From Prevotella sp. (GTDB lineage: Bacteria > Bacteroidota > Bacteroidia > Bacteroidales > Bacteroidaceae): 26,558 nucleotides of DNA. The stretch is taken from assembly GCA_016291915.1 (NCBI GenBank), contig JAEEZP010000042.1, positions 1-26,558 on the forward strand. The letters are read 5' to 3'. A program made the position numbers and the translations under genes. A model generated the notes under the pieces. That model made no database searches, was not told where the DNA came from, and saw only the letters and a list, made by a program, of their open reading frames with translations. Below, in pieces: positions 1-8,408 of the stretch (its first letter is position 1; every line of letters begins with the position of its first letter).

Positions 1-80
1 AACAAAAAAAAGACAAATAATGAAGATGTGTATTTACTTTTATCATAGCTATCGATACATATATACAACTACTTATTATC

Positions 81-112
81 TTTGCAAGAATGACAGATTT
101 TTTATATCTTTG
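81..112 (+). promoter_or_regulatory. Bacteroidota-type promoter of the SAM methyltransferase gene
   Basis: TTTG at 81-84 is followed after exactly 20 bp by TATCTTTG at 105-112, matching the Bacteroidota -33/-7 consensus. Transcription would start near 117, about 25 nt before the ATG at 143. The TTTG at 81-84 is itself the end of another TATCTTTG (77-84), but that upstream copy has no TTTG at the right distance, so it probably serves only as the -33 box. Confidence 0.75.
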
Positions 113-142
113 CAGACGGCGTTTATAATATAATAAGGTATA

Positions 143-1351
143 ATGAACGAGGCAACAAGAGCTTTTATTCAACAACATCGCACGGAGGATGTGCGCCGAT
201 TGGCTTTACGGAAGGTGTCCGATGTGGATGTTGACCTGTCGTTTGCCCTCAATCAGATCAAGGGATGGCAGATAGCAAGGAAGAAGATCCCTTCCTGGGC
301 GGCTACCGATGGTATCCTTTTCCCCGTACATCTCTCCATGGAGCAATGCTCAAGTGAACAGACAGCGATGTATAAGCAACAACTCTGTAAACGGTTGTTG
401 AAGTATCCCTTGGCACAGCATGACACGACCCTGGTGGATCTAACCGGTGGAATGGGTGTTGACTGTTCGTATATGGCAAAGGAGTTTGAGCACGCTTGTT
501 ATGTGGAGCGACAGGAAACGCTCTGTGAACTGGCGGAGAACAACTTCCCCCTGCTACAACTTGAGAAGGTGAAAGTGGTATGTGCCGATGCGGCAGCGTA
601 TCTCAGGGATTGTCCTCCTGTCACGATGCTTTTCCTTGATCCCGCCCGTAGGAATGACCACGGTGGACGTACCTATGCCATTACCGACTGTACGCCGGAT
701 GTGCTGACACTGAAAAACCTGTTGTTGGAGAAGTCTGATTATGTGCTTTTAAAACTCTCTCCGATGCTCGACTGGCATCATACGGTACAACTCTTGGGTG
801 ATGTGCTTGAGGTACATATCGTTTCTGTGGGTAATGAGTGTAAGGAATTACTGGTGCTGCTGTCAAAAAAGTTAAAAAAAGAGATGCAATTTTTTTGTGT
901 TGATGACGAAAATGTATTCTGTCCGACACAAACAGAGGATAATAGTCTTCAAAAAGAGTCCATTCCATCGGGTGATTTCGTAGGGTGGAAATACTTGTAT
1001 GAGCCCAATGCTTCTGTGATGAAGGCAGGGTGCTTTGATGAACTGTCAAAATCTTTCGCAGTGGTACAGCTGGCGGCAAACAGTCATCTGTTTGTCTCTG
1101 ATCATCTTATAGAAGACTTCCCGGGCCGACGCTTTGAGATAACCGGTATGACCACGATGAACAAGAAGGAACTGAAAGGATTCCTGAAAGACTGTTCACA
1201 GGCTAATATCACCGTGAGAAACTTCCCCATGACGGTTGCGGAATTGCGCAAACGACTGCGTCTGAAAGAGGGTGGCGACACTTATCTTTTTGCTACAACC
1301 GCACAAGACAGGCAGCATATCTTAATAAAGACGCACAAGGTTCTGTCTTAG
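143..1351 (+). CDS. Class I SAM-dependent methyltransferase with THUMP-like C-terminal domain
   Basis: A 402-residue protein. A Rossmann methyltransferase core is visible around residues 95-185: motif I is VDLTGGMGVD (98-107) and the catalytic-type motif is LDPARR (165-170), followed by G-G-R-T-Y. This pattern is shared by a Bacteroidota family of about 390-400 residues with a ferredoxin-like insert and a THUMP-like C-terminus, annotated only as methyltransferase. The THUMP-like tail suggests an RNA substrate (tRNA or rRNA), but the target is not known. The C-terminal part (about 325-400) holds the basic segment RNFPMTVAELRKRLRLKEGG. It has its own promoter 30 bp upstream and no close operon partner; the next gene starts 104 bp downstream with its own promoter. 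The start at 143 is the first ATG after that promoter. Specificity cannot be told from sequence. Confidence 0.85.
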   Translation: MNEATRAFIQQHRTEDVRRLALRKVSDVDVDLSFALNQIKGWQIARKKIPSWAATDGILFPVHLSMEQCSSEQTAMYKQQLCKRLLKYPLAQHDTTLVDLTGGMGVDCSYMAKEFEHACYVERQETLCELAENNFPLLQLEKVKVVCADAAAYLRDCPPVTMLFLDPARRNDHGGRTYAITDCTPDVLTLKNLLLEKSDYVLLKLSPMLDWHHTVQLLGDVLEVHIVSVGNECKELLVLLSKKLKKEMQFFCVDDENVFCPTQTEDNSLQKESIPSGDFVGWKYLYEPNASVMKAGCFDELSKSFAVVQLAANSHLFVSDHLIEDFPGRRFEITGMTTMNKKELKGFLKDCSQANITVRNFPMTVAELRKRLRLKEGGDTYLFATTAQDRQHILIKTHKVLS

Positions 1352-1396
1352 TAAATGCTTTCTAAATGACAAAACATGTGAAAAACAAATGACAGA

Positions 1397-1428
1397 TTTG
1401 GGTATGTTGTTTTTTTTTGTTAGTTTTG
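1397..1428 (+). promoter_or_regulatory. Bacteroidota-type promoter upstream of the GNAT-like gene
   Basis: TTTG (1397-1400), 20 bp, then TAGTTTTG (1421-1428), an exact fit to TTTG-N20-TAnnTTTG. The predicted transcription start near 1433 leaves a leader of about 20 nt before the ATG at 1455. A run of nine T residues fills part of the spacer. This promoter may also serve parE downstream. Confidence 0.75.
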
Positions 1429-1454
1429 CACGATAAAACATATCCATTTACACC

Positions 1455-2603
1455 ATGGCTGTAGAAATTAAAAAGGTTGAAACGAAGAAAGATCTCAAAA
1501 CATTCATTGAATTTCATTACGATCTGTATAAAGGTAACGAATACGACGTGCCCAATCTGTTCAGTGATGATATGAGCACCCTGAGTAAGGACAAGAATGC
1601 GGCTTTCGACTTCTGTGAGGCAGAATATTATCTGGCGTACAAAGACGGTAAGCTGGCAGGACGTGTGGCAGCAATCATCAACCACCGTGCTAATGAGAAG
1701 TGGCAGTCGAAGAGTGTACGCTTCGGATGGATCGATTTCATCGACGATCTCGAAGTCAGTGGTGCCCTCTTCAAAGCAGTGGAAGATTACGGTAAGGCGC
1801 ATGGCATGACACAGATGATCGGTCCCCTTGGTTTTACGGATTTCGACCCCGAGGGTATGCTGATATGGGGCTTCGACGAACTGGGTACCATGGCGACGAT
1901 CTATAACTATCCCTATTATCCTGAGCACATGGAGAAACATGAGGGTTTCGTGAAGGATAATGACTATGTGGAGTTCAAGATCTATGTGCCGGAGGAAGTG
2001 CCTGAGAAGATGCGGAAGATCTCCGAGATGATCATGAAACGATACAACCTCCATATCCGTACGCTGACGAAGAAGGAAATCTTCGAGGGCGGTATGGGTA
2101 AGAAGATCTTCGGACTCATCAATGATACCTTCAAGGACCTTTACGGCTTCTCGGAGTTGTCTGAGAAACAGATCGATCAGTATGTGAACATGTACCTTCC
2201 TTTAGCTGACTTGAACCTCATCCCTATCGTGGAAGACTGGACCACCGACGAGCATAAGTTGGTGGGAGTGGGTATCACCATCCCGTCACTCTCACGGGCC
2301 CTGCAGAAATGTCGCAGAGGCAGACTGCTGCCTTTCGGCTGGTGGCATGTGTTGCGTTCCTTGAAGATGCACAAGACAAACATTGTCGACCTGGAGATGA
2401 TCGGCGTGCTGCCCGAATATCGTTCAAAAGGTGTCAACGCTCTGATGTTCTACCATCTCATCCCTTGGTACAACCGCTACGGCATCGAATGGGGTGAGAG
2501 TCAGGTGGAGATGGAGTCCAATGAGAATGTACAGAGTCAGTGGTCGTACTTCAACACCATCAACCACAAGCGTCGCCGCTGCTATAAGAAAGAGTTTATT
2601 TAA
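1455..2603 (+). CDS. GNAT-like N-acetyltransferase family protein
   Basis: A 382-residue soluble protein with no signal peptide. Residues 52-75 (YYLAYKDGKLAGRVAAIINHR) look like beta strands of a GNAT fold, and residues 313-330 (LEMIGVLPEYRSKGVNAL) resemble GNAT motif A, where the R/Q-x-x-G-x-G/A loop binds the acetyl-CoA pyrophosphate; here the loop reads R-S-K-G-V-N. The length suggests two tandem GNAT-like lobes, as in other large Bacteroidota proteins of this kind. The acceptor substrate cannot be predicted. It has its own promoter and is followed after 54 bp by parE on the same strand, so the two may be co-transcribed. The start follows a short leader and agrees with the promoter position. 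Confidence 0.65.
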   Translation: MAVEIKKVETKKDLKTFIEFHYDLYKGNEYDVPNLFSDDMSTLSKDKNAAFDFCEAEYYLAYKDGKLAGRVAAIINHRANEKWQSKSVRFGWIDFIDDLEVSGALFKAVEDYGKAHGMTQMIGPLGFTDFDPEGMLIWGFDELGTMATIYNYPYYPEHMEKHEGFVKDNDYVEFKIYVPEEVPEKMRKISEMIMKRYNLHIRTLTKKEIFEGGMGKKIFGLINDTFKDLYGFSELSEKQIDQYVNMYLPLADLNLIPIVEDWTTDEHKLVGVGITIPSLSRALQKCRRGRLLPFGWWHVLRSLKMHKTNIVDLEMIGVLPEYRSKGVNALMFYHLIPWYNRYGIEWGESQVEMESNENVQSQWSYFNTINHKRRRCYKKEFI

Positions 2604-2613
2604 ATTTAAAGAT

Positions 2614-2657
2614 ACTATAGTCACTATAGTTACTATAGGCACTATCAATTACTATTA
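2614..2657 (+). repeat. 9-bp tandem repeat ACTATAGNN between the GNAT-like gene and parE
   Basis: Three perfect 9-bp units ACTATAGTC, ACTATAGTT and ACTATAGGC (2614-2640) are followed by decayed units beginning ACTAT at 2641 and 2651, running up to the parE start codon. The repeat fills almost the whole intergenic gap and therefore forms the presumed parE leader. No TAnnTTTG promoter is present in the gap. Confidence 0.8.
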
Positions 2658-4628
2658 ATGAGCGAGATAAAGAATCAAGATCCGGAAATACAGGAAACGG
2701 TAGCGTATGTAGACGATGACATCAAGCATCTGTCTGACATGGAGCATGTGCGTACACGACCCGGTATGTATATCGGTCGTCTGGGTGACGGCACGATGCC
2801 CGAGGACGGTATCTATGTGCTGTTGAAGGAAGTCATTGACAACTCCATCGATGAGTTTAAGATGAATGCCGGTAAGCGGATAGAGATAGACATCGAAGAT
2901 AATCTCCGCGTTACCGTGCGCGACTATGGTCGTGGCATTCCGCAAGGCAAACTGATTGAGGCTGTCAGTATGCTGAACACCGGTGGTAAGTACGACTCGA
3001 AGGCTTTTAAGAAGAGTGTCGGACTGAATGGTGTCGGACTGAAGGCTGTCAATGCTTTGAGCACGCATTTCGTGGTGAAGAGCTTCCGTGACGGACAGGT
3101 GCGCAGTGCTTCTTTCGAGAGGGGCGAACTGAAGAGCGATACCACTGCCGCAACGACCGATGAAACCGGCACATTTGTTTATTTCGAGCCCGACAACACC
3201 CTGTTCAAGAACTATTCCTTCCATGATGATTTCGTGGAGATCATGCTCCGTAACTACACCTATCTGAATACGGGCTTGATTATCATGTACAACGGTAGGA
3301 GAATCCTCAGCCGCAACGGATTGGAGGATCTGCTGAATGATAATATGACCGTGGATGGCATCTATCCGATCATCCATATGAAAGGGGAGGATATAGAGAT
3401 AGCCTTCACGCACACCAATCAGTATGGCGAGGAGTACCACTCTTTTGTGAACGGTCAGCATACCACACAGGGTGGAACACACCAGTCGGCTTTCAAAGAG
3501 CATATCGCCCGTACTATCAAAGAGTATTTCAATAAGAATTTGGAATACGGTGATATCCGTAACGGACTGGTAGCAGCCATTGCCGTGAATGTGGAAGAAC
3601 CGATGTTCGAGAGTCAGACGAAGATCAAACTGGGTTCTCAGACGATGAGCCCCGGAGGTATCAGTGTGAATAAGTATGTGGGTGATTTCATCAAGACAGA
3701 GGTGGACAACTACCTGCATAAACATACGGATATTGCGGACGTGATGCTCGGTAAGATCCAGGAGAGTGAGAAGGAGCGTAAGGCCATGGCGGGTATCACC
3801 AAACTGGCGCGTGAGCGAGCTAAGAAGGCTAACCTGCACAACCGTAAGTTACGTGACTGTCGTATCCACTATTCGGATGTGAAGAACGACCGTAAGGAAG
3901 AGAGTAGCATCTTTATCACTGAGGGTGATTCCGCCAGCGGCAGTATCACCAAGAGCCGCGATGTGAACACACAGGCTGTCTTCTCGTTGCGTGGCAAACC
4001 GCTCAACTCCTTCGGCCTGACGAAGAAGGTGGTGTATGAGAACGAGGAGTTCAACCTCCTGCAGGCTGCCTTGGATATTGAAGACGGTTTGGACGGACTG
4101 CGTTACAACAAGGTGATTGTGGCTACCGATGCGGATGTTGACGGTATGCATATCCGCCTCTTGATCATCACGTTCTTCCTGCAGTTCTTCCCCGATCTGA
4201 TCAAGAAAGGACATGTGTATGTCTTGCAGACACCGTTGTTCCGTGTCCGTGCTAAACGTACGAAGATCAAGAACAAGAAGGTGATTGCCGCAGAGGATAA
4301 GAAGATCGCGGAGCAGAACGGCAAGAAGAGCGACTATATCACCCGCTATTGCTACAGTGAGGAAGAGCGCGTTAATGCCATCAAGGATTTGGGTCCTGAT
4401 CCGGAGATTACCCGTTTTAAGGGATTAGGTGAGATTTCTCCCGATGAATTCGCCGGTTTTATCGGTCCTGATATCCGTCTGGAGCAGGTCACCCTGCATA
4501 AGAATGATCAGGTGCAGAAATTATTGGAGTATTATATGGGTAAGAATACGATGGAACGGCAGAACTTCATCATCGAGAATCTGGTGGTGGAGGAAGACCG
4601 TCCGGAGGAGCCCGAGATATATGATTAA
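2658..4628 (+). CDS. parE: DNA topoisomerase IV subunit B (type IIA topoisomerase ATPase subunit)
   Basis: A 656-residue type IIA topoisomerase B subunit. The GHKL ATPase site is complete: E-V-I-D-N-S (58-63), DYGRGIP (89-95) and the glycine lid GLNGVGLKAVN (122-132). The QTKIKLGS switch loop is at 320-327. The TOPRIM domain follows with EGDSASG (422-428), the metal-binding DADVDG (491-496) and RFKGLGE (586-592). There is no long extra insert, so the length fits the short Bacteroidota ParE/GyrB-like proteins. It works with ParC, which is not in the window, to decatenate chromosomes. The GNAT-like gene lies 54 bp upstream and an S41 protease follows 92 bp downstream. GyrB is the only real alternative; the N-terminal extension and Bacteroidota neighbourhood favour ParE. 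Confidence 0.9.
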   Translation: MSEIKNQDPEIQETVAYVDDDIKHLSDMEHVRTRPGMYIGRLGDGTMPEDGIYVLLKEVIDNSIDEFKMNAGKRIEIDIEDNLRVTVRDYGRGIPQGKLIEAVSMLNTGGKYDSKAFKKSVGLNGVGLKAVNALSTHFVVKSFRDGQVRSASFERGELKSDTTAATTDETGTFVYFEPDNTLFKNYSFHDDFVEIMLRNYTYLNTGLIIMYNGRRILSRNGLEDLLNDNMTVDGIYPIIHMKGEDIEIAFTHTNQYGEEYHSFVNGQHTTQGGTHQSAFKEHIARTIKEYFNKNLEYGDIRNGLVAAIAVNVEEPMFESQTKIKLGSQTMSPGGISVNKYVGDFIKTEVDNYLHKHTDIADVMLGKIQESEKERKAMAGITKLARERAKKANLHNRKLRDCRIHYSDVKNDRKEESSIFITEGDSASGSITKSRDVNTQAVFSLRGKPLNSFGLTKKVVYENEEFNLLQAALDIEDGLDGLRYNKVIVATDADVDGMHIRLLIITFFLQFFPDLIKKGHVYVLQTPLFRVRAKRTKIKNKKVIAAEDKKIAEQNGKKSDYITRYCYSEEERVNAIKDLGPDPEITRFKGLGEISPDEFAGFIGPDIRLEQVTLHKNDQVQKLLEYYMGKNTMERQNFIIENLVVEEDRPEEPEIYD

Positions 4629-4720
4629 GTAGTTTGTTTACAACATAGGGAAACGGAGATACAGAGATACTCAAGGTGCTGTGCCTTGTGGCTCTATGTT
4701 TAATTTTTATTGTCTTTTCA

Positions 4721-6316
4721 ATGAGTAAAAAGATCGTTTTATTTCTTATAGGGATAGCTGTAAGTGTGTCTTTCTCGTACCCCGTACATGCACAGTTACG
4801 CCTGAACCTCGGTGCTGACAGTCCACTGCGCAAACTGCAGTTGGCAGAGATGTATATCAACGCACAGTATGTTGACACGGTGAATGAGGCAAAACTGGTG
4901 GAGGATGCCATCCGTGGCATGCTCGAAAAACTGGATCCTCACTCTACCTATGCCACCCCGAAGGAGGTGAAGGCGCTCACCGAGCCGTTGCAGGGTAACT
5001 TCGATGGTATCGGAGTGCAGTTTAATATGGTGGAGGATACCCTGATCGTCATCCAACCTGTGGTGAAAGGTCCGTCGGAAAAGGTGGGAATCCTGCCTGG
5101 TGACCGTATCGTGATGGTTAACGACACCTCCATCGCCGGTGTGAAAATGTCGCGTGAGGAGATCATGCGTCGTCTGCGCGGTCCGCGTGGTACCAAGGTG
5201 AAGTTAGGTGTGAAGCGCCGTACGGTTCCTGAGATGATGAACTTTATCGTTACACGTGATAAGATCCCTGTGAAGACCCTCGATGCCGCTTATATGATTC
5301 GCCCGGGTATCGGATATATCCATTTCAGCAGTTTCGGCAGTACCACACACAATGAGGTGGTGGAGGCCATGAAAAAACTGAAGGATCAGGGGATGGAACG
5401 GCTGATCCTCGACGTGCAGGACAATGGCGGCGGGTATCTGCAGGCTGCCGTGGCTATCGCCAATGAGTTCCTGTCTGATGGTGATCTCATCGTCTATACA
5501 GAGGGTAGGAGCGTGAGACGTCAGGAGTTCCGTGCACGCGGTAACGGTATGATGAGTACCGGGAAGCTCGTCGTGCTGGTCAATGAACTGACCGCGTCGG
5601 CAGCAGAGATTCTCTCCGGTGCCATCCAGGATCACGACCGTGGTATGATCGTTGGGCGCCGTAGCTTCGGAAAAGGGCTCGTTCAGCGACCGATCGACTT
5701 GCCTGACGGCAGTATGATCCGTCTGACCATCGCACATTACTTCACCCCGACAGGCAGATGTATCCAGAAGCCTTACAAGAAAGGTGATTTGAAAGAGTAT
5801 GAGATGGATTTCGAGAATCGTCTGAAGCATGGTGAGCTGACCAACCGTGACAGTATTCATTTCGACGACTCACTGAAATACCAGACGCTGCGTGAGCACC
5901 GTACGGTATATGGCGGTGGTGGCGTGATGCCCGATGTGTTCGTACCGTTGGATACCCTCCAATATACCCGATTCCATCGGCAGTTAGCCACTAAGAATAT
6001 CATTATCACCGCTACCTTGCGGTATGTCGATGATCATCGTCAGCAGCTCAAGACGAAATATCCTACGTTTGAAAAGTATCATGCGGAATTCGAGGTACCG
6101 CAGAGTATGATCGACGGTATCCTCACGGAGGCTGAGAAGCAAAAGATAAAGGCTAAGGATGATGAAGAACTGGCCAGGACGCTGCCTTATCTGAAACGTC
6201 AGTTAAAAGCACTGATCGCCCGTGATATATGGGATATGAGTGAGTATCACCAGATTATGAATGAGGTGAGTGATATCGTTCAGAAAGGTTTGGAAGTAAT
6301 AAGTGGGGAGATATAA
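4721..6316 (+). CDS. S41 family C-terminal processing protease, exported
   Basis: I choose the ATG at 4721 (531 residues) over a GTG at 4676 because it gives a clean signal peptide: basic MSKK, a hydrophobic stretch, then VHAQ with cleavage near residue 24-25. A PDZ domain lies at about 90-165 (GIGVQF then PGDRIVMVND). The tail-specific protease core follows, with the Ser-Lys dyad at S293 (TASAAEI) and K318 (SFGKGLVQ). Such periplasmic CTPases degrade or trim misfolded or tagged envelope proteins. The C-terminal 150 residues are charged and carry no further catalytic motif. It follows parE by 92 bp without a visible promoter and ends in a hairpin terminator. Confidence 0.9.
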   Translation: MSKKIVLFLIGIAVSVSFSYPVHAQLRLNLGADSPLRKLQLAEMYINAQYVDTVNEAKLVEDAIRGMLEKLDPHSTYATPKEVKALTEPLQGNFDGIGVQFNMVEDTLIVIQPVVKGPSEKVGILPGDRIVMVNDTSIAGVKMSREEIMRRLRGPRGTKVKLGVKRRTVPEMMNFIVTRDKIPVKTLDAAYMIRPGIGYIHFSSFGSTTHNEVVEAMKKLKDQGMERLILDVQDNGGGYLQAAVAIANEFLSDGDLIVYTEGRSVRRQEFRARGNGMMSTGKLVVLVNELTASAAEILSGAIQDHDRGMIVGRRSFGKGLVQRPIDLPDGSMIRLTIAHYFTPTGRCIQKPYKKGDLKEYEMDFENRLKHGELTNRDSIHFDDSLKYQTLREHRTVYGGGGVMPDVFVPLDTLQYTRFHRQLATKNIIITATLRYVDDHRQQLKTKYPTFEKYHAEFEVPQSMIDGILTEAEKQKIKAKDDEELARTLPYLKRQLKALIARDIWDMSEYHQIMNEVSDIVQKGLEVISGEI

Positions 6317-6330
6317 CATCTCCCTTTTTT
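6306..6330 (+). terminator. Rho-independent terminator after the S41 protease gene
   Basis: GGGAGAT (6306-6312) pairs with ATCTCCC (6318-6324) around a 5-nt loop, followed by six T residues (6325-6330). The stem overlaps the last codons of the protease and the T-tract overlaps the ybeY stop codon on the other strand. Without a T-tract in the - direction, it is probably a one-way terminator. Confidence 0.75.
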
Positions 6331-6745
6331 ATTTCTTTCGGAGTGCCAGCGCTTTGTCTTCCGCTGCCTCCATGAGTTCGCGCTCACCGGGTCCTTTGTC
6401 GTTCAGTCCGCAGAGATGGAGAACCCCATGGATGATCACTCGGAAGAGTTCTTCCTCGTAGGGTTTCTTAAACAGTTCGGCATTACTCCTGACCGTGTCC
6501 AGCGAGATGACCAGGTCACCGTTGATGAGATCCCCTTCGTCGTAGTCGAAGGTGATGATGTCTGTGTAGTAGTCGTGCCCAAGATATTCGTTGTTCACCT
6601 CAAGGATCTTCTCATCGTCCACGAAGAGATAACCGATCTCACCGACACGCTTTCCATAGGTTGCTGCCACCGCCTTGATCCATGCGGTAGTCTCACGTTT
6701 CTTGATTTTCGGCATCTTGACGCCTTCTGCCTGGAATGTAATCAT
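6329..6745 (-). CDS. ybeY: Endoribonuclease YbeY (rRNA maturation factor)
   Basis: A 138-residue protein of normal YbeY size. The family metal site HGxLHLxGxxH is present as HGVLHLCGLND (106-116): H106 and H110 are kept, and the third ligand position is D116 instead of His. The upstream YLGHDYYTDIITFDY (54-68) is the other conserved YbeY block. YbeY takes part in 16S rRNA 3-prime end maturation and ribosome quality control in the cytoplasm. It is the last gene of a - strand operon ruvB-coaD-ybeY, 32 bp after coaD. An alternative ATG at residue 11 (MPKIKK) is possible, since the first ten residues are not conserved in my memory of the family. Confidence 0.9.
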   Translation of the reverse strand: MITFQAEGVKMPKIKKRETTAWIKAVAATYGKRVGEIGYLFVDDEKILEVNNEYLGHDYYTDIITFDYDEGDLINGDLVISLDTVRSNAELFKKPYEEELFRVIIHGVLHLCGLNDKGPGERELMEAAEDKALALRKK

Positions 6746-6777
6746 CTGGTCATGTTTTAGATTGTATGCTTATCTTT

Positions 6778-7227
6778 TCAGGGAAGAAACTCGGAAACAT
6801 CCCTTCCGTAGTGCTGCAGTTCGCGAACCATCGAAGAACTGATATGTGCCAGTTGGGGATCGGCACAGATAAGGAGGGTTTCCACGCCTCTGATATGCTT
6901 GTTGATCTCTGCCATCTCCCGCTCATATTCGAAGTCTTTCACCGACCGGATACCCTTGATGATATACTGCGCGTTCTCACGATGGGCCAGATCGACGGCT
7001 AAGTCTTTATATACCTTCACCTCGATCTTCGGTTCTTCCGCATAGATACGTGCGATATTTTTCTGCCGGTCATCGGCCGGCGTCTGACCGGCTTTGTGCA
7101 CATTCGTCTCCACCACACCGATGACGATGCGGTCGAAGAGTGGAAGCATCCGTCTGACGATATTGTCATGCCCGATGGTAAAAGGGTCGAAACTGCCTGT
7201 AAAAACACCTGTCTTCATCATTGTCAT
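6778..7227 (-). CDS. coaD: Phosphopantetheine adenylyltransferase
   Basis: A 149-residue nucleotidyltransferase. The N-terminal GVFTGSFDPFTIGH (7-20) contains the GSFDP and TxGH motifs that bind ATP phosphates. IKGIRSVKDFEYE is the phosphopantetheine side, and ISSSMVREL near residue 130 is the family C-terminal motif. It makes dephospho-CoA from ATP and 4-phosphopantetheine in the cytoplasm. Its ATG overlaps the ruvB stop codon by one base (TAATG), implying translational coupling. Two more in-frame ATGs (codons 3 and 4) could also be used. Confidence 0.95.
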   Translation of the reverse strand: MTMMKTGVFTGSFDPFTIGHDNIVRRMLPLFDRIVIGVVETNVHKAGQTPADDRQKNIARIYAEEPKIEVKVYKDLAVDLAHRENAQYIIKGIRSVKDFEYEREMAEINKHIRGVETLLICADPQLAHISSSMVRELQHYGRDVSEFLP

Positions 7228-8261
7228 TATTCAAAAAGGTTGGGTTCCATGATATTGCCGGTATAGGGATTACGCCCGAAATGACGGTATGCCAGCTCGG
7301 TAACCATTCGTCCGCGCGGGGTGCGCTTGATGAAGCCCTCCATGATGAGGAATGGCTCATATACTTCCTCCACGGTACCGCTGTCCTCGCCGATAGCGGT
7401 GGAGATGGTAGAGATACCCACAGGACCGCCTTTGAACTTGTCGATGATCGTCAGCAGGATCTTGTTGTCGATCTCATCCAAGCCGTACTGGTCGATATTC
7501 AAGGCTGCCAAAGCGATCTTCGTGATATAACTGTCGATACGTCCGCTGCCTTTTACCTGTGCAAAGTCACGCACACGGCGCAACAGGGCATTGGCGATAC
7601 GGGGCGTACCGCGTGAGCGGCGTGCTATCTCCACGGCAGCATCCTCATCGATGGGCACTTCGAGGATCTTCGCACTTCGTTTGATAATCTTCGTCAGCGT
7701 CTCCGGTTCATAATACTCCAGATGGAGGTTGATACCGAAACGGGCACGCAAAGGAGCTGTCAGCAGACCACTTCTCGTGGTGGCTCCCACTAAGGTAAAC
7801 GGATTCAGACCGATCTGAATGCTGCGGGCGGAAGGACCCTTATCGATCATGATATCAATACGATAGTCCTCCATGGCGGAATACAGGTATTCCTCCACAA
7901 CGGGCGACAGACGGTGTATCTCATCGATAAACAACACATCATTGGGCTCCAGGGAAGTAAGGATACCGGCTAAGTCACCGGGCTTGTCGAGCACCGGACC
8001 GCTGGTGATCTTGAAGCCCACACCCAGTTCGTTGGCAATGATATTGCTGAGGGTGGTCTTTCCTAATCCCGGAGGACCGTGCAACAAGGTGTGGTCCAGG
8101 GGCTCCCCGCGGTATTTCGCAGCCTCCACGAACACCTCGAGGTTCTGCACCACCTGTTTCTGTCCACTGAAATCCTTGAATTTCAGCGGGCGCAGTGCAT
8201 TCTCGTATTCTTTCTCACTGTTAGAAAGCGTTTCTTGTCTGATATCAAAATCCTCATCCAT
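7227..8261 (-). CDS. ruvB: Holliday junction branch migration helicase RuvB
   Basis: I choose the ATG at 8261 (344 residues) rather than the upstream ATG at 8303: MDEDFDIRQE matches the usual RuvB N-terminus, and the promoter -7 box lies between the two. Walker A is GPPGLGKT (62-69), Walker B FIDEIHR (111-117), sensor 1 LVGATTRSG (157-165), and LRARFG (171-176) carries the arginine-finger region. The C-terminal winged helix ends with TPRGRMVTELAYRHFG. RuvB hexamers drive branch migration with RuvA, which is not in the window. It is the first gene of the operon, overlapping coaD by one base. Confidence 0.95.
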   Translation of the reverse strand: MDEDFDIRQETLSNSEKEYENALRPLKFKDFSGQKQVVQNLEVFVEAAKYRGEPLDHTLLHGPPGLGKTTLSNIIANELGVGFKITSGPVLDKPGDLAGILTSLEPNDVLFIDEIHRLSPVVEEYLYSAMEDYRIDIMIDKGPSARSIQIGLNPFTLVGATTRSGLLTAPLRARFGINLHLEYYEPETLTKIIKRSAKILEVPIDEDAAVEIARRSRGTPRIANALLRRVRDFAQVKGSGRIDSYITKIALAALNIDQYGLDEIDNKILLTIIDKFKGGPVGISTISTAIGEDSGTVEEVYEPFLIMEGFIKRTPRGRMVTELAYRHFGRNPYTGNIMEPNLFE

Positions 8262-8266
8262 GGGGA

Positions 8267-8298
8267 CAAAGATACGGATAAATGAGCGAAAAGCCAAA
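8267..8298 (-). promoter_or_regulatory. Promoter of the ruvB-coaD-ybeY operon, apparently leaderless
   Basis: On the - strand, TTTG (8298-8295), 20 bp, TATCTTTG (8274-8267), then only five bases to the ruvB ATG (8261). With the normal spacing of a Bacteroidota -7 box, transcription would begin at or one or two bases before the start codon, so the mRNA should be leaderless or nearly so. The upstream in-frame ATG at 8303 lies before this promoter. Confidence 0.75.
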
Positions 8299-8326
8299 AA
8301 CATCGAAGATAAATTTAGGGAGAAGT

Positions 8327-8399
8327 TTCATAGTTCATAGTTCATAGTTACGAGATCTCGTAATCACGATACCTCGAACAACTCGAACAACTCATCAAC
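8327..8399. repeat. Short tandem repeats around a perfect 16-bp palindrome
   Basis: TTCATAG is repeated three times (8327-8347). A perfect 16-bp palindrome TTACGAGATCTCGTAA follows at 8348-8363. After that come 9-bp units CTCGAACAA (8373-8381), CTCGAACAA (8382-8390) and CTCATCAAC (8391-8399). The palindrome could bind a dimeric regulator of ruvB, but it lies upstream of the -33 box and nothing else supports this. Confidence 0.7.
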
Positions 8400-8408
8400 A
8401 ATTAAGGG

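Noticed and set aside
2655..3839. 394-codon open frame antisense to parE
   Set aside because: Fully covered by the conserved ATPase and TOPRIM regions of parE on the other strand; no motif of its own.
4676..4720. GTG start for the S41 protease giving 15 more residues
   Set aside because: The ATG at 4721 gives a standard signal peptide with a basic N-terminus, while the extension would put a second hydrophobic stretch before it.
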